Source: Acidobacteriota bacterium
Lineage (GTDB): Bacteria; Acidobacteriota; Blastocatellia; Pyrinomonadales; Pyrinomonadaceae
Direction: 5' to 3'
Length of the DNA stretch: 64,000 nucleotides
Assembly (NCBI GenBank): GCA_019639195.1
Contig: JAHBSI010000005.1
Span: 62,001 to 126,000 of the forward strand
In this document: piece by piece, positions 18,301 to 26,475 of the stretch
Position numbering within the stretch: position 1 is the first letter of the stretch
Layout of the letters: each line of letters begins with the position of its first letter
Notes under the pieces: model-generated
What the model saw: only the letters and a program-made list of their open reading frames with translations
Told to the model about the DNA's origin: nothing
Database searches by the model: none
Translations under genes and position numbers: made by a program

Positions 18301-18498
18301 CTCGGCACCGATGATCGGACGAACGCCTTGTTCTTTCGCCTCGAAATGAAACCGCACGACGCCCGCAAGCGTGTCTTTATCGAGCAGAGCAACGTTTTTT
18401 ACGCCCAGCTCCGCGGCCCGGGCCGCAAGCCTTTGCGGCTCGCTTCCCGACGATAAAAAACTGAATGCAGAACGCATGTGCAATTCGCAAAATCCCAT
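15376..18498 (-). CDS. dnaE2: Error-prone DNA polymerase III alpha DnaE2 (ImuC)
   Basis: 1040-residue C-family polymerase that performs mutagenic translesion synthesis in the ImuA-ImuB-DnaE2 mutasome. It begins with a PHP domain (ELHMRSAFSFLSSGSEPQRL) and carries the polymerase active-site segment DIDIDLPSGDDR, the helix-hairpin-helix region and a C-terminal OB fold. The length (about 1040 rather than 1160) and the partners identify DnaE2 rather than the replicative DnaE. It starts 5 nt after imuB, so the three genes are one operon. Confidence 0.95.
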   Translation of the reverse strand: MGFCELHMRSAFSFLSSGSEPQRLAARAAELGVKNVALLDKDTLAGVVRFHFEAKEQGVRPIIGAEVTLDDGTLLPLVALDLKGYQNLSRLITTSKLRNKKNEHFATRREIEYHSAGLLCFTGGPDGIIHNSIKRGDGQLDLAWLKYVFEDRLYVELQRHHLRHEEAVNQALLGLAHKLRIDYFASNGVYYADEDDRELFDVFTCIKNHTTIYEAGKLLSENSERYIKDHRQMLRLFSDLPEAVEITEEIAARIDFSMEELAYTFPDYPVAAGETMNSVLRQKAIERSQERYRGKPWPLRSQVLPRLEKEFRIIEMKRLAGYFLVVNDISDFCKANKILSQGRGSAANSVVCYTLGITAVDPIEHNLLFERFLSEKYEQYPDIDIDLPSGDDRESVIQHVYEKYGRRSSGMTANVICYRGRSAIREVGKTFGFGTEVLDRLSRLNSHYEQFKGDELYRRLKEEGFDTAETFRLQKFSDIYHRILDMPRHLGQHSGGMVVSLDRLDGIVPLEPASMEGRTIIQWDKDDCEALKVVKIDLLGLGMMAVLRDSITLIKQHHDVTLDLYRIPHNDKKVYDALQKGDTVGMFQVESRAQIAFLPKAKPACFYDIVVQVAIIRPGPIVGNMLHSYLRRRQGFEEVTYPHDSLAPILKRTLGVPLFQEQLLKMAMDIAGFSGGEADELRRAMGFKRPDRRMERITQNLRNGMAKNNIPDDVQDQIVDYTKAFANYGFPESHAYSFALLAYASAYYIIHFRACFMTAMFNNYPLGFYSAATLVKDAQRHGLHFRALDINLSDYDFTVEESDGEKQVRVGLRFVRGLRETSGRAIVKEREAAGDFADLADLLRRVPELNKREVRALSFAGALNFENTVHRREALWQSELELRPKGTLFEQAADTDATDPHFLTRLEGIDLVAADLRKTGISIGRHPMAFVRDELRTRGILTAEQTRGLKRGDVVSVAGAVIIRQRPMTAKNVVFVTLEDETGFSNFVVMPDVFEAYRAVINQSDFLIIRGIFEERGMLKALYFAPLKGISTEVVSHDFR

Positions 18499-18503
18499 AA
18501 GAC

Positions 18504-19766
18504 CTAATCGTATTCACCGACGACAAGCCATTCGCCGTTGGCAAGAGCGAGCCGATAAACGCCCGCATTTTCGACCTCGACATCCCATTCCTGCGTTTTC
18601 CAGCCGTCGGATGTCCACCATTTCGACGCGGCACGCCACACGCCGCCATGCTCGATGACCGGACCCGCAAATTCACGCGTTCTCACATACGTGATCTTGC
18701 GGTCGCGTATCTCTACCTCCGCACGACGCGCAGGGCGAAAATACGTGAATGCGATCACAGGACGCGGCGTATCTTCTGCACATTTTTCTTTCCCGACGGG
18801 CAGGGCATCTGCGTCGAGACGAAACGGAAGTGCGACACGTTCGTTGAGCAGCACGGGCGTTCCGACATCGTATTTGCCGACGAGCTTTTTCAATTTGCCC
18901 GCAGTGAGCAGAAGGCTTTCCGGCTCAGGTTTTGAGACGGCGTAAAGCCCGCGTTGATCCGGCCGCGGCTTTGTAAAATGCGTGATCACCTCGACGGCAG
19001 AGATCGCGGCCGCGGGTGGTTCGAGCGAAACGCGCAGATTGATGAGCTTTAGCCAAAAACCGCGGTCGAGCGTCGGGAACGAGGCCTTGATCTCGTATCG
19101 ATGCCGGCTGCGGTCCGCAAGCCGCAGTGTAATGTCGATGTGGTCGCTGCTTTTTCCGTAATTCGCAACGCGTGCGAAAAGGCGCTCGAGCCCGTGATTG
19201 AGGATGAAGATGAGCTGCTCAAAATCCTCGACCGCCTGATCGAGATCAAAGCTCCAGGCAACGCGGCTTTCGCGAATGTTCGGCGTAAGCAGCCTTTCGC
19301 CACGCTGCTCGATGCGCTTTATCACGCGGTCAAAATCACGCCCGTAACGCCGCGAAAGTTCGTCGCGAGGTATCGCAAGCAGCTCGCCGATATTCCTGAC
19401 GCCAAGATCGTCGAACACGTTCAGCGTATCGCGTTCGATATCGAGCCCATTTAGCGAAAGGGAAGTGAAATTCTCGCGGGAGTTCACCGTCACTTTATTT
19501 CGCCTGCTGCGTGCGAGCAGCATCGCCGCATCCGTCGTGTCTGCAAGAGCAACGCTGCCCTCAACGCCCTTCGCATCAAGCTCATCCTGCACACGCCGTG
19601 CGACACGCTCAGGGCTGCCGATCAGGCGTTCAAGGCCGCTCGCATCGAACACGATCCCGTCCTCGATGACCTCGATCGCGAATGAGAATTCGCGTGCGAC
19701 GGCAAGCAGAGAGTGCCGTGCGAGGGACACGTCATCGACAGTTATGCATACAAAAAGCTTCGGCAT
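18504..19766 (-). CDS. imuB: ImuB, inactive Y-family polymerase-like mutasome hub
   Basis: 420-residue Y-family relative that bridges DnaE2, ImuA and the beta clamp in other bacteria. The C-terminal part is recognisable (little-finger region and tail with SKWWTSDGWKTQEWDVEVENAGVYRLAL). The N terminus is unusual: only about 30 residues precede FSFAIEVIEDGIVFDASGLERLIGS, whereas other ImuB proteins have roughly 70-80 residues of palm and fingers there. No coding sequence for the missing part exists upstream, where imuA ends 13 nt away. Polymerase activity is not expected. Confidence 0.88.
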   Translation of the reverse strand: MPKLFVCITVDDVSLARHSLLAVAREFSFAIEVIEDGIVFDASGLERLIGSPERVARRVQDELDAKGVEGSVALADTTDAAMLLARSRRNKVTVNSRENFTSLSLNGLDIERDTLNVFDDLGVRNIGELLAIPRDELSRRYGRDFDRVIKRIEQRGERLLTPNIRESRVAWSFDLDQAVEDFEQLIFILNHGLERLFARVANYGKSSDHIDITLRLADRSRHRYEIKASFPTLDRGFWLKLINLRVSLEPPAAAISAVEVITHFTKPRPDQRGLYAVSKPEPESLLLTAGKLKKLVGKYDVGTPVLLNERVALPFRLDADALPVGKEKCAEDTPRPVIAFTYFRPARRAEVEIRDRKITYVRTREFAGPVIEHGGVWRAASKWWTSDGWKTQEWDVEVENAGVYRLALANGEWLVVGEYD

Positions 19767-19779
19767 TTTTCGATATTTT

Positions 19780-20430
19780 CTAACTTTCCGAATGATCGAA
19801 CTCCGCCTTTGTGTGGATCGGCGGTTCGTAATAGTGTTTTCGCGAGGCGATCTTCAGATGGAATTCGCGTAAAAGCTTGAAGCTGCCGTCTCCCGACCAC
19901 AAGGCTTTTTCGCGGGACATTTCGAGCGACCTGTGCGAAGCGGAACCTGCAAGGGCCTCCGTCGATGTAACGACAAAGATCGTCGGCGTCTCTTTTATCC
20001 GCGTGCGATAGCGGTACCAATAGGTCCTCGGCACGAGTCGTAGTTTCTTCATCGAAAGGCCGTTCAAATTCAGCCAGACCGCCCCGAAGCCTTTTGCCTG
20101 CACGAGATGATCGGCCGACAGGAACGAACTTTCGACATCGCCGCCGCAGCGTATCCAGAGCAGATTTTCGAGTTCGACGCCGGCCTGGGCCGCCGTTGAG
20201 GGATCAAAACCGCCCGCTCCATCGACGACCGCACATATCTCGCCCGCGGCCGTCAATCGTGCGAAAAGTGCGAGCGTCAGCCCGGTCTTTCCCGAACTTG
20301 CCTCGCCCGAAAGCTCCGAGATCGCACCTCGCTGGAACGAAACTCCGACCGATTCGAGCGTGACCTCGTCCGGGTGTTCCTGCTCCTCGCGTAGGTGTGA
20401 AAGCGGTTTTACGAGGCTCAGATAGGACAT
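19780..20430 (-). CDS. imuA: ImuA, RecA-like mutasome protein
   Basis: 216-residue RecA-fold protein with the P-loop GEASSGKT (residues 42-49) followed by a Walker B-like stretch FGAVWLNLNGL. It is the first gene of imuA-imuB-dnaE2, the inducible mutagenesis cassette. Shorter than RecA and lacking its L2 and C-terminal regions, it is expected to bind RecA or ImuB rather than to recombine DNA. A consensus-like promoter and a perfect dyad lie just upstream. Confidence 0.87.
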   Translation of the reverse strand: MSYLSLVKPLSHLREEQEHPDEVTLESVGVSFQRGAISELSGEASSGKTGLTLALFARLTAAGEICAVVDGAGGFDPSTAAQAGVELENLLWIRCGGDVESSFLSADHLVQAKGFGAVWLNLNGLSMKKLRLVPRTYWYRYRTRIKETPTIFVVTSTEALAGSASHRSLEMSREKALWSGDGSFKLLREFHLKIASRKHYYEPPIHTKAEFDHSES

Positions 20431-20456
20431 AAACAGGGCGTGCGAGATATCGCAGA

Positions 20457-20476
20457 TTGTTGCATCTGTGCAACAA
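20457..20476 (-). promoter_or_regulatory. Candidate SOS (LexA-type) operator of the imuA operon
   Basis: Perfect inverted repeat TTGTTGCA-TCTG-TGCAACAA, with 8-bp arms and a 4-nt centre. It lies 27 nt upstream of the imuA start and covers the predicted transcription start (about 20475). DNA-damage control of imuABC by LexA is established in other bacteria; that this dyad is the LexA site here is inference. Confidence 0.6.
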
Positions 20477-20481
20477 ATTCA

Positions 20482-20510
20482 AGAATAACTCAACTTGATC
20501 CGAAAGGCAA
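20482..20510 (-). promoter_or_regulatory. Sigma-70 promoter of imuA-imuB-dnaE2
   Basis: On the minus strand, -35 TTGCCT at 20510-20505, 17-nt spacer, -10 TATTCT at 20487-20482. The predicted start near 20475 gives a leader of about 45 nt. Confidence 0.55.
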
Positions 20511-20520
20511 GAAATTTTTG

Positions 20521-20564
20521 AAAAAATATAAAAATGCGATGAGAGGCCCTAAAAATGGGCTCTC
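20521..20564 (-). terminator. Terminator of the 217-aa secreted protein gene
   Basis: On the minus strand a stem of GAGAGCCC with GGGCCTCTC (20564-20557 with 20549-20541, one bulged base) and loop ATTTTTA is followed by an A/U-rich run rich in U down to 20521. Confidence 0.55.
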
Positions 20565-20573
20565 CGCAATATC

Positions 20574-21227
20574 TCAGAAGCCTTTTTTAGCGAGGTCGGT
20601 GCAAAGGGCGGTGAATGGGACGCGTTCTTTTGCGTCGTCGAGAGAAGAGGCGAGGCCGGCGAACATTTCGAAATGGTAATGAAAGCTCGGGTGCCAGATC
20701 GTCGGCGGTCTTTTCGAACTATCGACCGTGCGAAACGACCATTCGCCGCCGCCGCCGCCGCCGGTGCCCATTGCGCCGAATTTGATGCGGCCGTCCGCTT
20801 GTACGTCCTTCAATTCGACATTGATCATGTGGTGAACGCAAAGCGTCTGTTTGAGGGCCGGGAACTGAATGATCGAGTATGAATCTCCGTTGCCAAAACG
20901 CCCGACATAAACTGAGTCGCCTTTTTGGTGATCCTTGATCTTGATGAGCTTCCCGCCCGGCGGGATGTAGATGAACGAGCGCGCGTTCGGGTCCGAGATG
21001 CTTGCGTAAAGATGCGAATCGCCAAGCGTAAGGTCATTCGGATCCGCATTTCCGAGCGCGGTCAGCCCAACGGTTAGATCGATCGGATCGCCGTCGTGCG
21101 GGTCTGAGAAATATGCGCCCGCGTCGCCGAACGCACGGGCGATCGTCTTTTCGCAGGCTGTCGGCTGCTGTGCGGCAGCAAAGGCTGCTGAGAGAGAAAT
21201 GATAACGGCAAATATCAGGATCCGCAT
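20574..21227 (-). CDS. Secreted protein of unknown function
   Basis: 217 residues from the ATG at 21227, chosen because a signal peptide (MRILIFAVIISLSAAFAAAQ) starts there and AAGGA lies just upstream; an earlier in-frame start at 21284 would put extra residues before it. The mature protein has four Cys, a Gly run near the middle (GTGGGGGGEW) and no recognised domain. It is a separate unit between the S46 peptidase gene and a terminator. Confidence 0.75.
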   Translation of the reverse strand: MRILIFAVIISLSAAFAAAQQPTACEKTIARAFGDAGAYFSDPHDGDPIDLTVGLTALGNADPNDLTLGDSHLYASISDPNARSFIYIPPGGKLIKIKDHQKGDSVYVGRFGNGDSYSIIQFPALKQTLCVHHMINVELKDVQADGRIKFGAMGTGGGGGGEWSFRTVDSSKRPPTIWHPSFHYHFEMFAGLASSLDDAKERVPFTALCTDLAKKGF

Positions 21228-21317
21228 CGTTCCTTCACAAAAAAGAAAGAGCGGCCCGTTGCAGAACAAGGGCCGCGTTATCAAAAAAAGAACAACAATT
21301 TCGCCGGGAAAGAGGTT

Positions 21318-23486
21318 TTAGCCTCGGCGATCGCTGAACTTCATCTCATTGGTGATGTAGGTCGCACCTGAGAATTTATCCACAACGAAAAGGACGAATC
21401 GAATATCGACCGAGATCGTTCGGTTCACGTTCGGGTCATAATAAAAATCATTCCCGAGGCCCTCGAAGTTGCCGTCAAAGCAGATGCCGACCTGTTCGCC
21501 GTATTTATTCATTATCGGCGAACCGCTGTTGCCGCCGATAATGTCCGTTGTCGAAAGGAAGTTCACGACGACGCTGTCACCCTGGCCGTATCGGCCGAAA
21601 TCGTGCGCGGCCTGCAGCTCTTTGAGCTTAGCGGGCATATCGAACGGGAACGTGCCGGTATCCTTTTCGATCATTCCCTTGATGGTCGTGAACGGCGAGC
21701 GATATTCGGCCTCGCGGGGTTGATAGCCCTTGATCGAACCGTACGAAAAACGCTGCGTGAAATTCGCGTCCGGATAGACCGTGCCGCCCTTCATTTCGGT
21801 CAAGGCCTCCATATAGAGCGGACGGAAATGATTCGCGTGGGTTGCGAATTCCTGACCTCGAGCGCCTGCCGCCCTTTGCTCGGCGACAACACCTGCGAGG
21901 AACGGGAATTCGGCTTCGAGATCGCCCCAGGATTTCGAATAGAGGGCGATGATATTTGCAGGATCGGTATATTTGCCGGTCGCTATGGAATCCGCCCAAG
22001 CAGCTTCTTTTGCACGACGTTCCTTCTCGGTCGGAGCGGCAAAGAATTTATCCGCGGCTGCGAAACGCTCATTCTTCGGCAGCGAATCAAAGGACTTCAG
22101 GAAGAACTTGATCAGGTCAGATTCAAACACCGGTTCGCGTTCGGCAAGTGCCGCCTTTATGCCGGCTTCGACGCCCGTTTTTTGCTCGGCAGTCAGCGTG
22201 CGGCCGCCGCGAACGGTCATCATTGCCTTGACGATCTCGGTCAGAACAGGCATTGACAGGCCATTCGGGAAGCGTCGGACCATGACATCACGTTCCTGGG
22301 TCGCATTTGAGGCCGCCGAGGCCGTTGCGATCTCGTCGAGAAGGCCGCCGTATTTCTTTACGCGTGCCGGATCGGCCTTGATCCAATCACGAAGCTTTGC
22401 TTCCTCTGCCTTTCGCTGCTCGACAACGTTAGCATGCTTCAAGCGAAGCCAGCCGCCGCCATATACTTTCCGCGAGTTGTCGTAATTTGCGATCTTATCC
22501 TGGAATTTGATGCGCTTTTCTTCGTCCGTCGCACCGATCTTCTTCAAGCTGTCGCTCATTGCGATAAGCCACTTTTCAAGGAAAGGGAAGTTTGCATCGC
22601 GAGCGTAGCTGATCGACTGGCTCTCGCGATAGCGCGTCGTGCCGCCCGGAAAGCCCATCACAAAAACAGGGTCATTCTCCTTCAGGCCGGCGGGGCTCAT
22701 CGTCAGGAACTTCTTCGGCTTATACGGTACGTTATTCGGCGAATAATCTGCCGGGGTGCCGTCCGGAGCAACATAGGCTCGCAGAAACGTAAAATCGCCC
22801 GTGTGACGCGTCCATTCGAAATTGTCCGGGTCGCCGCCAAATACACCGATGTTGCGCGGCGGAGCATAAACGACACGAACATCCTTTAGCTCGGAGGTCT
22901 GGATCAAATAGTAAAAATATCCGTTATTGAGCGGGACGATCCGGATCGACGCACCTTTCGGAGCCTTTGCCTGTTCGGCATTGGTGATCTCCGCAATATT
23001 CTTTTCGATCGCGGCATCACGTGCTTCACCTGTAAGGCTTTCCGTTCCGGCGAGGACACGGGTCGTCACATCATCGCTGCGTTCGGTCATCTGCACGGTG
23101 TAAGGTTCTTTGCCTTCCATCGCGCGGATCTCGCCCGAGCGTCCCTTCGAATCAAATCCGGTTTCGACAAGGTCTTTCTCAGGTGTCGAAGCGGTTACAA
23201 GGGCCGAAAAGCCGCAATGGTGATTTGTCAGTATCAGGCCTTCGGGCGAAACGAATTCCGCCGAACATCCAATGCTCAAGCGAACGATCGCGTCAGACAA
23301 CCCAACACCATTGGGGTTGTAAATATCGCTTGCCGAGATCTTAAAACCGAGCTTCTTCAACGGAAGCTTCGCGATCTGGTCGGGCATATACATCCCTTCG
23401 TCGAACGCGAGAGCGAACGGCGCAGCGGTAACAAGCATCGACAAAATAAACAGTGTCGACAGAAAACGAGCTTTAATAGAATTCAT
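21318..23486 (-). CDS. Secreted S46-family dipeptidyl-peptidase
   Basis: 722-residue serine peptidase of the DPP7/DPP11 family, which removes dipeptides from oligopeptide N termini in the periplasm. The signal peptide occupies residues 1-27. The catalytic His lies in LTNHHCGF and the Ser in GGNSGSP; the ends FDGNFEGLGNDFYYDP and ISVDIRFVLFVVDK match the S46 C-terminal region. ATG 23486 is preferred over a TTG at 23504. Specificity (acidic or hydrophobic P1) cannot be assigned by eye. Suggests growth on peptides. Confidence 0.92.
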   Translation of the reverse strand: MNSIKARFLSTLFILSMLVTAAPFALAFDEGMYMPDQIAKLPLKKLGFKISASDIYNPNGVGLSDAIVRLSIGCSAEFVSPEGLILTNHHCGFSALVTASTPEKDLVETGFDSKGRSGEIRAMEGKEPYTVQMTERSDDVTTRVLAGTESLTGEARDAAIEKNIAEITNAEQAKAPKGASIRIVPLNNGYFYYLIQTSELKDVRVVYAPPRNIGVFGGDPDNFEWTRHTGDFTFLRAYVAPDGTPADYSPNNVPYKPKKFLTMSPAGLKENDPVFVMGFPGGTTRYRESQSISYARDANFPFLEKWLIAMSDSLKKIGATDEEKRIKFQDKIANYDNSRKVYGGGWLRLKHANVVEQRKAEEAKLRDWIKADPARVKKYGGLLDEIATASAASNATQERDVMVRRFPNGLSMPVLTEIVKAMMTVRGGRTLTAEQKTGVEAGIKAALAEREPVFESDLIKFFLKSFDSLPKNERFAAADKFFAAPTEKERRAKEAAWADSIATGKYTDPANIIALYSKSWGDLEAEFPFLAGVVAEQRAAGARGQEFATHANHFRPLYMEALTEMKGGTVYPDANFTQRFSYGSIKGYQPREAEYRSPFTTIKGMIEKDTGTFPFDMPAKLKELQAAHDFGRYGQGDSVVVNFLSTTDIIGGNSGSPIMNKYGEQVGICFDGNFEGLGNDFYYDPNVNRTISVDIRFVLFVVDKFSGATYITNEMKFSDRRG

Positions 23487-23597
23487 AGTTAAACCTTTGT
23501 CCAAGAGAATTTAGAAGCATTATAGCGAAAATCAAGAGCGAGAGATACTTCGAGTGTTCGCCCGGCGGTCATTGGCCCTTGATCGAGTCCGGGAAAC

Positions 23598-23625
23598 GAA
23601 AAAAAGCGAGCCGCGGAAGGCTCGC
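23598..23625 (-). terminator. Intrinsic terminator of the M23 peptidase gene
   Basis: GCGAGCC at 23606-23612 pairs with GGCTCGC at 23619-23625 around a 6-nt loop. On the minus strand the stem is followed by seven U (23605-23599). It lies 28 nt after the stop codon. Confidence 0.85.
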
Positions 23626-23652
23626 TCGCATTGTTTTTGTTTAGAGTTGGTA

Positions 23653-24450
23653 CTATTTTGTCGTCAGCACGGGTGATTCCTGCGGAAGGAAGTGCCGCGG
23701 GTTTACGGGCCGATCGTTGAACCGCATTTCGTAATGGAGGTGCGGGCCGGTCGAGCGTCCGGTGGAGCCGATCAAGCCTATCTCCTGGCCGCGAGTGATC
23801 GTATCGCCAACGGCGATCTCGATCTTGGACAGGTGGCCGTAGCGTGTGGTGAGGCCATTGCCGTGATCGATCTCGATCATATTGCCATAGCCGCCGCTCC
23901 AACCCGCTTTGATAACGGTGCCACCCGCAGGTGCAAAGACCTGTTCGCCGCGTTCGCCGTCGATATCCATTCCGCCGTGGAATTCATAAGCACGGCCGCC
24001 AAATGGATTGCGTCGAAAACCGAATTCGTTATTGATCTTGCCTTCGTGGGGCCAGATGCTTGGGCGAAGGTTGGCGGGAATGGCAAGGGCGGCTGCTTTC
24101 AGCTGGTCGTCTATCTCGGTTGTCTCGGAATCATTCTCGTCGCTGAGTTCCGGACCGCCGCTATTCCTAAGGAAATCCTTTGAGTCACCAGGCCTCGAGT
24201 AATCGAAATGCTCTGTCTCGGCAGGTGCGGTCTGAACTGACGCGCTCATTTGAGTTGCGTCAACTTTGCCCGAAACGTTAGAAACGATGCCGTAAATACC
24301 AAGTACGAAAAATGAAACGCCTGCAAAAAATAAAACGGAAACGGAGGAAAGAGTTACGCTCTTTCGAGATATCTCCACCCGCTTGATAAAGATTCTGTTT
24401 TTAGATGAATGCTTTAATAGAAAAGTATAATACTTATCGTTTTTCTGCAT
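23653..24450 (-). CDS. Membrane-anchored M23 metallopeptidase
   Basis: 265-residue LytM-type peptidoglycan hydrolase. A basic N terminus is followed by one membrane helix (about residues 34-56), a low-complexity acidic linker to about 125, and the M23 domain. Zinc ligands are intact: HGGMDID (H158, D162) and HLH (H237, H239), with the additional catalytic His in RYGHLSKI (H206). It therefore looks active rather than a degenerate EnvC-like regulator. Single-gene unit with its own terminator. Confidence 0.9.
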   Translation of the reverse strand: MQKNDKYYTFLLKHSSKNRIFIKRVEISRKSVTLSSVSVLFFAGVSFFVLGIYGIVSNVSGKVDATQMSASVQTAPAETEHFDYSRPGDSKDFLRNSGGPELSDENDSETTEIDDQLKAAALAIPANLRPSIWPHEGKINNEFGFRRNPFGGRAYEFHGGMDIDGERGEQVFAPAGGTVIKAGWSGGYGNMIEIDHGNGLTTRYGHLSKIEIAVGDTITRGQEIGLIGSTGRSTGPHLHYEMRFNDRPVNPRHFLPQESPVLTTK

Positions 24451-24665
24451 TATGCCGTAAAGCTCCTTAATATGATCTCGCCTTGAGAACTTTCACTTCT
24501 CAAAACGTGGAATCACGCAAGAACAGCCGCGAGCGACTAACGCGAAACCGATGATACAGATCCAATTCCAAGGTCTGGTGGAAGGACCGATATCGTATGG
24601 GGATAATAACCTTGTACTACTTTCAAGCAGGCAGAAAACGCCTCTCGAAGTTAAATGAGAACATA

Positions 24666-24699
24666 TTGACGGCCCCAAGCGCAAGCGAGGAGCCGTCAA
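24666..24699. repeat. Inverted repeat, possible 3' end of the sigma-factor operon
   Basis: TTGACGGC at 24666-24673 and GCCGTCAA at 24692-24699 form an 8-bp stem with an 18-nt loop. It lies 40-73 nt after the last gene of the sigma operon on the minus strand, without a strong U tract. The rest of 24451-24738 holds no gene I can support. Confidence 0.45.
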
Positions 24700-24738
24700 A
24701 TGAATTACTCTTTCTAATGTAGATAATTAGCCCAAATA

Positions 24739-24954
24739 CTAATGTTCGGATCGTTTGCGCGAGTCACGCCATGTTCTTAGCACGAGGTAGCCGACTACGG
24801 CAAAGACCAGCACAAAGGCGAGGACGATGATGGCCTTGACGGCAAACGCCAAAAAGCCGACAAATACGATCAGCTTTTCGACCAGCAGTGCAAGCAGTGC
24901 TACGAGGGCAAGAATGCCGCCGATCCGTCCGAAAATACCAAGCCAAAGTCCCAT
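24739..24954 (-). CDS. Small two-helix membrane protein
   Basis: 71 residues, with two hydrophobic helices (about 5-33 and 37-60) and a basic tail RTWRDSRKRSEH, so the C terminus is probably cytoplasmic. No family recognised. It starts 19 nt after the B-box protein gene and is the last gene of the sigma-factor operon. An AGAGGT element precedes the ATG. Role in envelope-stress signalling is possible but inferred only from position. Confidence 0.65.
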   Translation of the reverse strand: MGLWLGIFGRIGGILALVALLALLVEKLIVFVGFLAFAVKAIIVLAFVLVFAVVGYLVLRTWRDSRKRSEH

Positions 24955-24973
24955 TTTATTTACCTCTTACTGC

Positions 24974-25723
24974 TTAATTATGGTCCCGCCAGGTTCCAAA
25001 TCTCGAGCGCGTTGTGAAATCTGCATCGCGGTCATAACCGCGGCCCGAAAGCGGTTCCGAGAGGGCGAAACTCGTTTGGTCGCCGCCCGCCGCAGCATTT
25101 TTCGAAGCCCGCGAACGGAACATCACGCCCCGCAGAAAGTATATCCCGAGTCCGATCAGAATGACGGGCAAAATGAACATCATCATTCTGCCGACATCAA
25201 AAAATCTCTGAAAAAGGAATGCCGCACCGAGCACCGCGAGCACAACGCCCCAGAGTTTTGGATTTCCCGAGAAACGGCTTACGAGGATGTCCTCGGCCGT
25301 GTCGGCGGTCACGCCTGAGCGGATCATCTGCGCCGTGCGCCACGAATCAAGTGCCGCAAAAAGCCACATTCCGATGAATCCGAAGACGAAGAGCGGTGTT
25401 CCGCTCGTCAGGACCGCCATCTGAAACAACCCTACGAAGACGGCGAAATGCACGATCGCCTTTGTCGCCTGGCCATTGTACGCGGCACCAAGTCCCGGGC
25501 AGATCGCCGAGAATATCACGGCCAGCACGGGCGAAGTTTTCTTCTTCACGTAAGGTGCGTAGTTTGGATGCGACTGCGAGCGGAGGAGCTCGACGCCGCG
25601 GACGATACATTCCTGGCAATACGGAAAGCCCTTGATGCGATGATCGCATGCCGGGCAGAGTGCCCTGCCGCAGCCATTACAGCTTGCGACCGCGGCATTA
25701 TGTAAGTGAAAAGCACAATTCAT
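24974..25723 (-). CDS. B-box zinc-finger membrane protein
   Basis: 249 residues. The N terminus is a Cys/His-rich B-box-like zinc module (MNCAFHLHNAAVASCNGCGR, then LCPACDHRIKGFPYCQECI). Four or so hydrophobic segments follow; the first two, with GLGAAYNGQATKA, resemble a TM2-type hairpin. The C-terminal 40 residues are soluble, rich in Arg and Asp. The ATG overlaps the anti-sigma factor stop by 4 bp, so they are translationally coupled, which suggests the product acts with the anti-sigma system. Function unknown. Confidence 0.75.
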   Translation of the reverse strand: MNCAFHLHNAAVASCNGCGRALCPACDHRIKGFPYCQECIVRGVELLRSQSHPNYAPYVKKKTSPVLAVIFSAICPGLGAAYNGQATKAIVHFAVFVGLFQMAVLTSGTPLFVFGFIGMWLFAALDSWRTAQMIRSGVTADTAEDILVSRFSGNPKLWGVVLAVLGAAFLFQRFFDVGRMMMFILPVILIGLGIYFLRGVMFRSRASKNAAAGGDQTSFALSEPLSGRGYDRDADFTTRSRFGTWRDHN

Positions 25724-26457
25724 TTCGACACAGGCTGAACTGCAGGCGTACCGTTCCAGGCACCGGCGCTTTGCTGATATGTTGCCTCAGCAAGTTCAAA
25801 TCCCTTCTTATACACATTCGTTGCCGTACCGTCTGCCGAGACCGTTTGTCCGAAGATCAGAAATGCAAAGATCAGCAGCATTGCGACCGGAGCAAGCTGC
25901 CCTAAAGGCAGCGGCAAGCGGATGCCTTCGATCCACGAGCGGATCGACTCTCCGATGCTCTGCTTGCCGATGATCACGCCGCGTTTCTCGCTTGTTTGAG
26001 CAAGGATCGACGCAACAAGGCCTTCGGGAACCGCAAGTTCGTCAAGTTTGTACGTGTAACAGGCGGCGATCGAGCGGACGACCATTCCGGGCAGGTCTTC
26101 GCAACTGTCGCAGCAAACGGCGTGGCGTTCCCAGCGATGAAAGACCTTCGCCGGCAAAAATCCGTCGAGATAATCGGTCAGATAGCCCTCAAATTCTTCA
26201 CAAGAAAGGCCAGCATCCGGAGCCGTCGCCGAAAGCACACGAGCCTCGAGCCGAGCCATCGGCATTTTGGGTGCGTGCAGCGTATGGCAAACTCCGAGAG
26301 ATTCCTTTACATCGTTGAGAAGAGCGTGGCAAAGCGGGCAGGAGAGCGCGTGTTCGCCCATCGCCGAGGTCATCACAGGATCAAGAGCCTTGTCGATATA
26401 ATCCGACAAAAGGTCTTCAAACTGTGAGCAATTGATCGAATTGCTATGCTCCCTCAT
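25720..26457 (-). CDS. Zinc-finger anti-sigma factor with two HC2 modules
   Basis: 245-residue membrane protein predicted to sequester the adjacent ECF sigma factor. Two zinc-binding H-x3-C-x2-C modules are visible: HALSCPLC (H36, C40, C43) and HAVCCDSC (H112, C116, C119). A single membrane helix lies at about residues 187-203, followed by a short extracytoplasmic tail. Two zinc modules in one protein is less common than the usual single anti-sigma domain. The gene follows the 64-aa frame by 18 nt and overlaps the next gene by 4 bp. Confidence 0.85.
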   Translation of the reverse strand: MREHSNSINCSQFEDLLSDYIDKALDPVMTSAMGEHALSCPLCHALLNDVKESLGVCHTLHAPKMPMARLEARVLSATAPDAGLSCEEFEGYLTDYLDGFLPAKVFHRWERHAVCCDSCEDLPGMVVRSIAACYTYKLDELAVPEGLVASILAQTSEKRGVIIGKQSIGESIRSWIEGIRLPLPLGQLAPVAMLLIFAFLIFGQTVSADGTATNVYKKGFELAEATYQQSAGAWNGTPAVQPVSK

Positions 26458-26475
26458 AGTAGATTCCCCTTAAAC

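Noticed and set aside
24493..24699. 68-residue reading frame on the minus strand beginning inside an inverted repeat.
   Set aside because: No ribosome-binding site, low-complexity composition with unusual Cys/Trp content, and no family resemblance.
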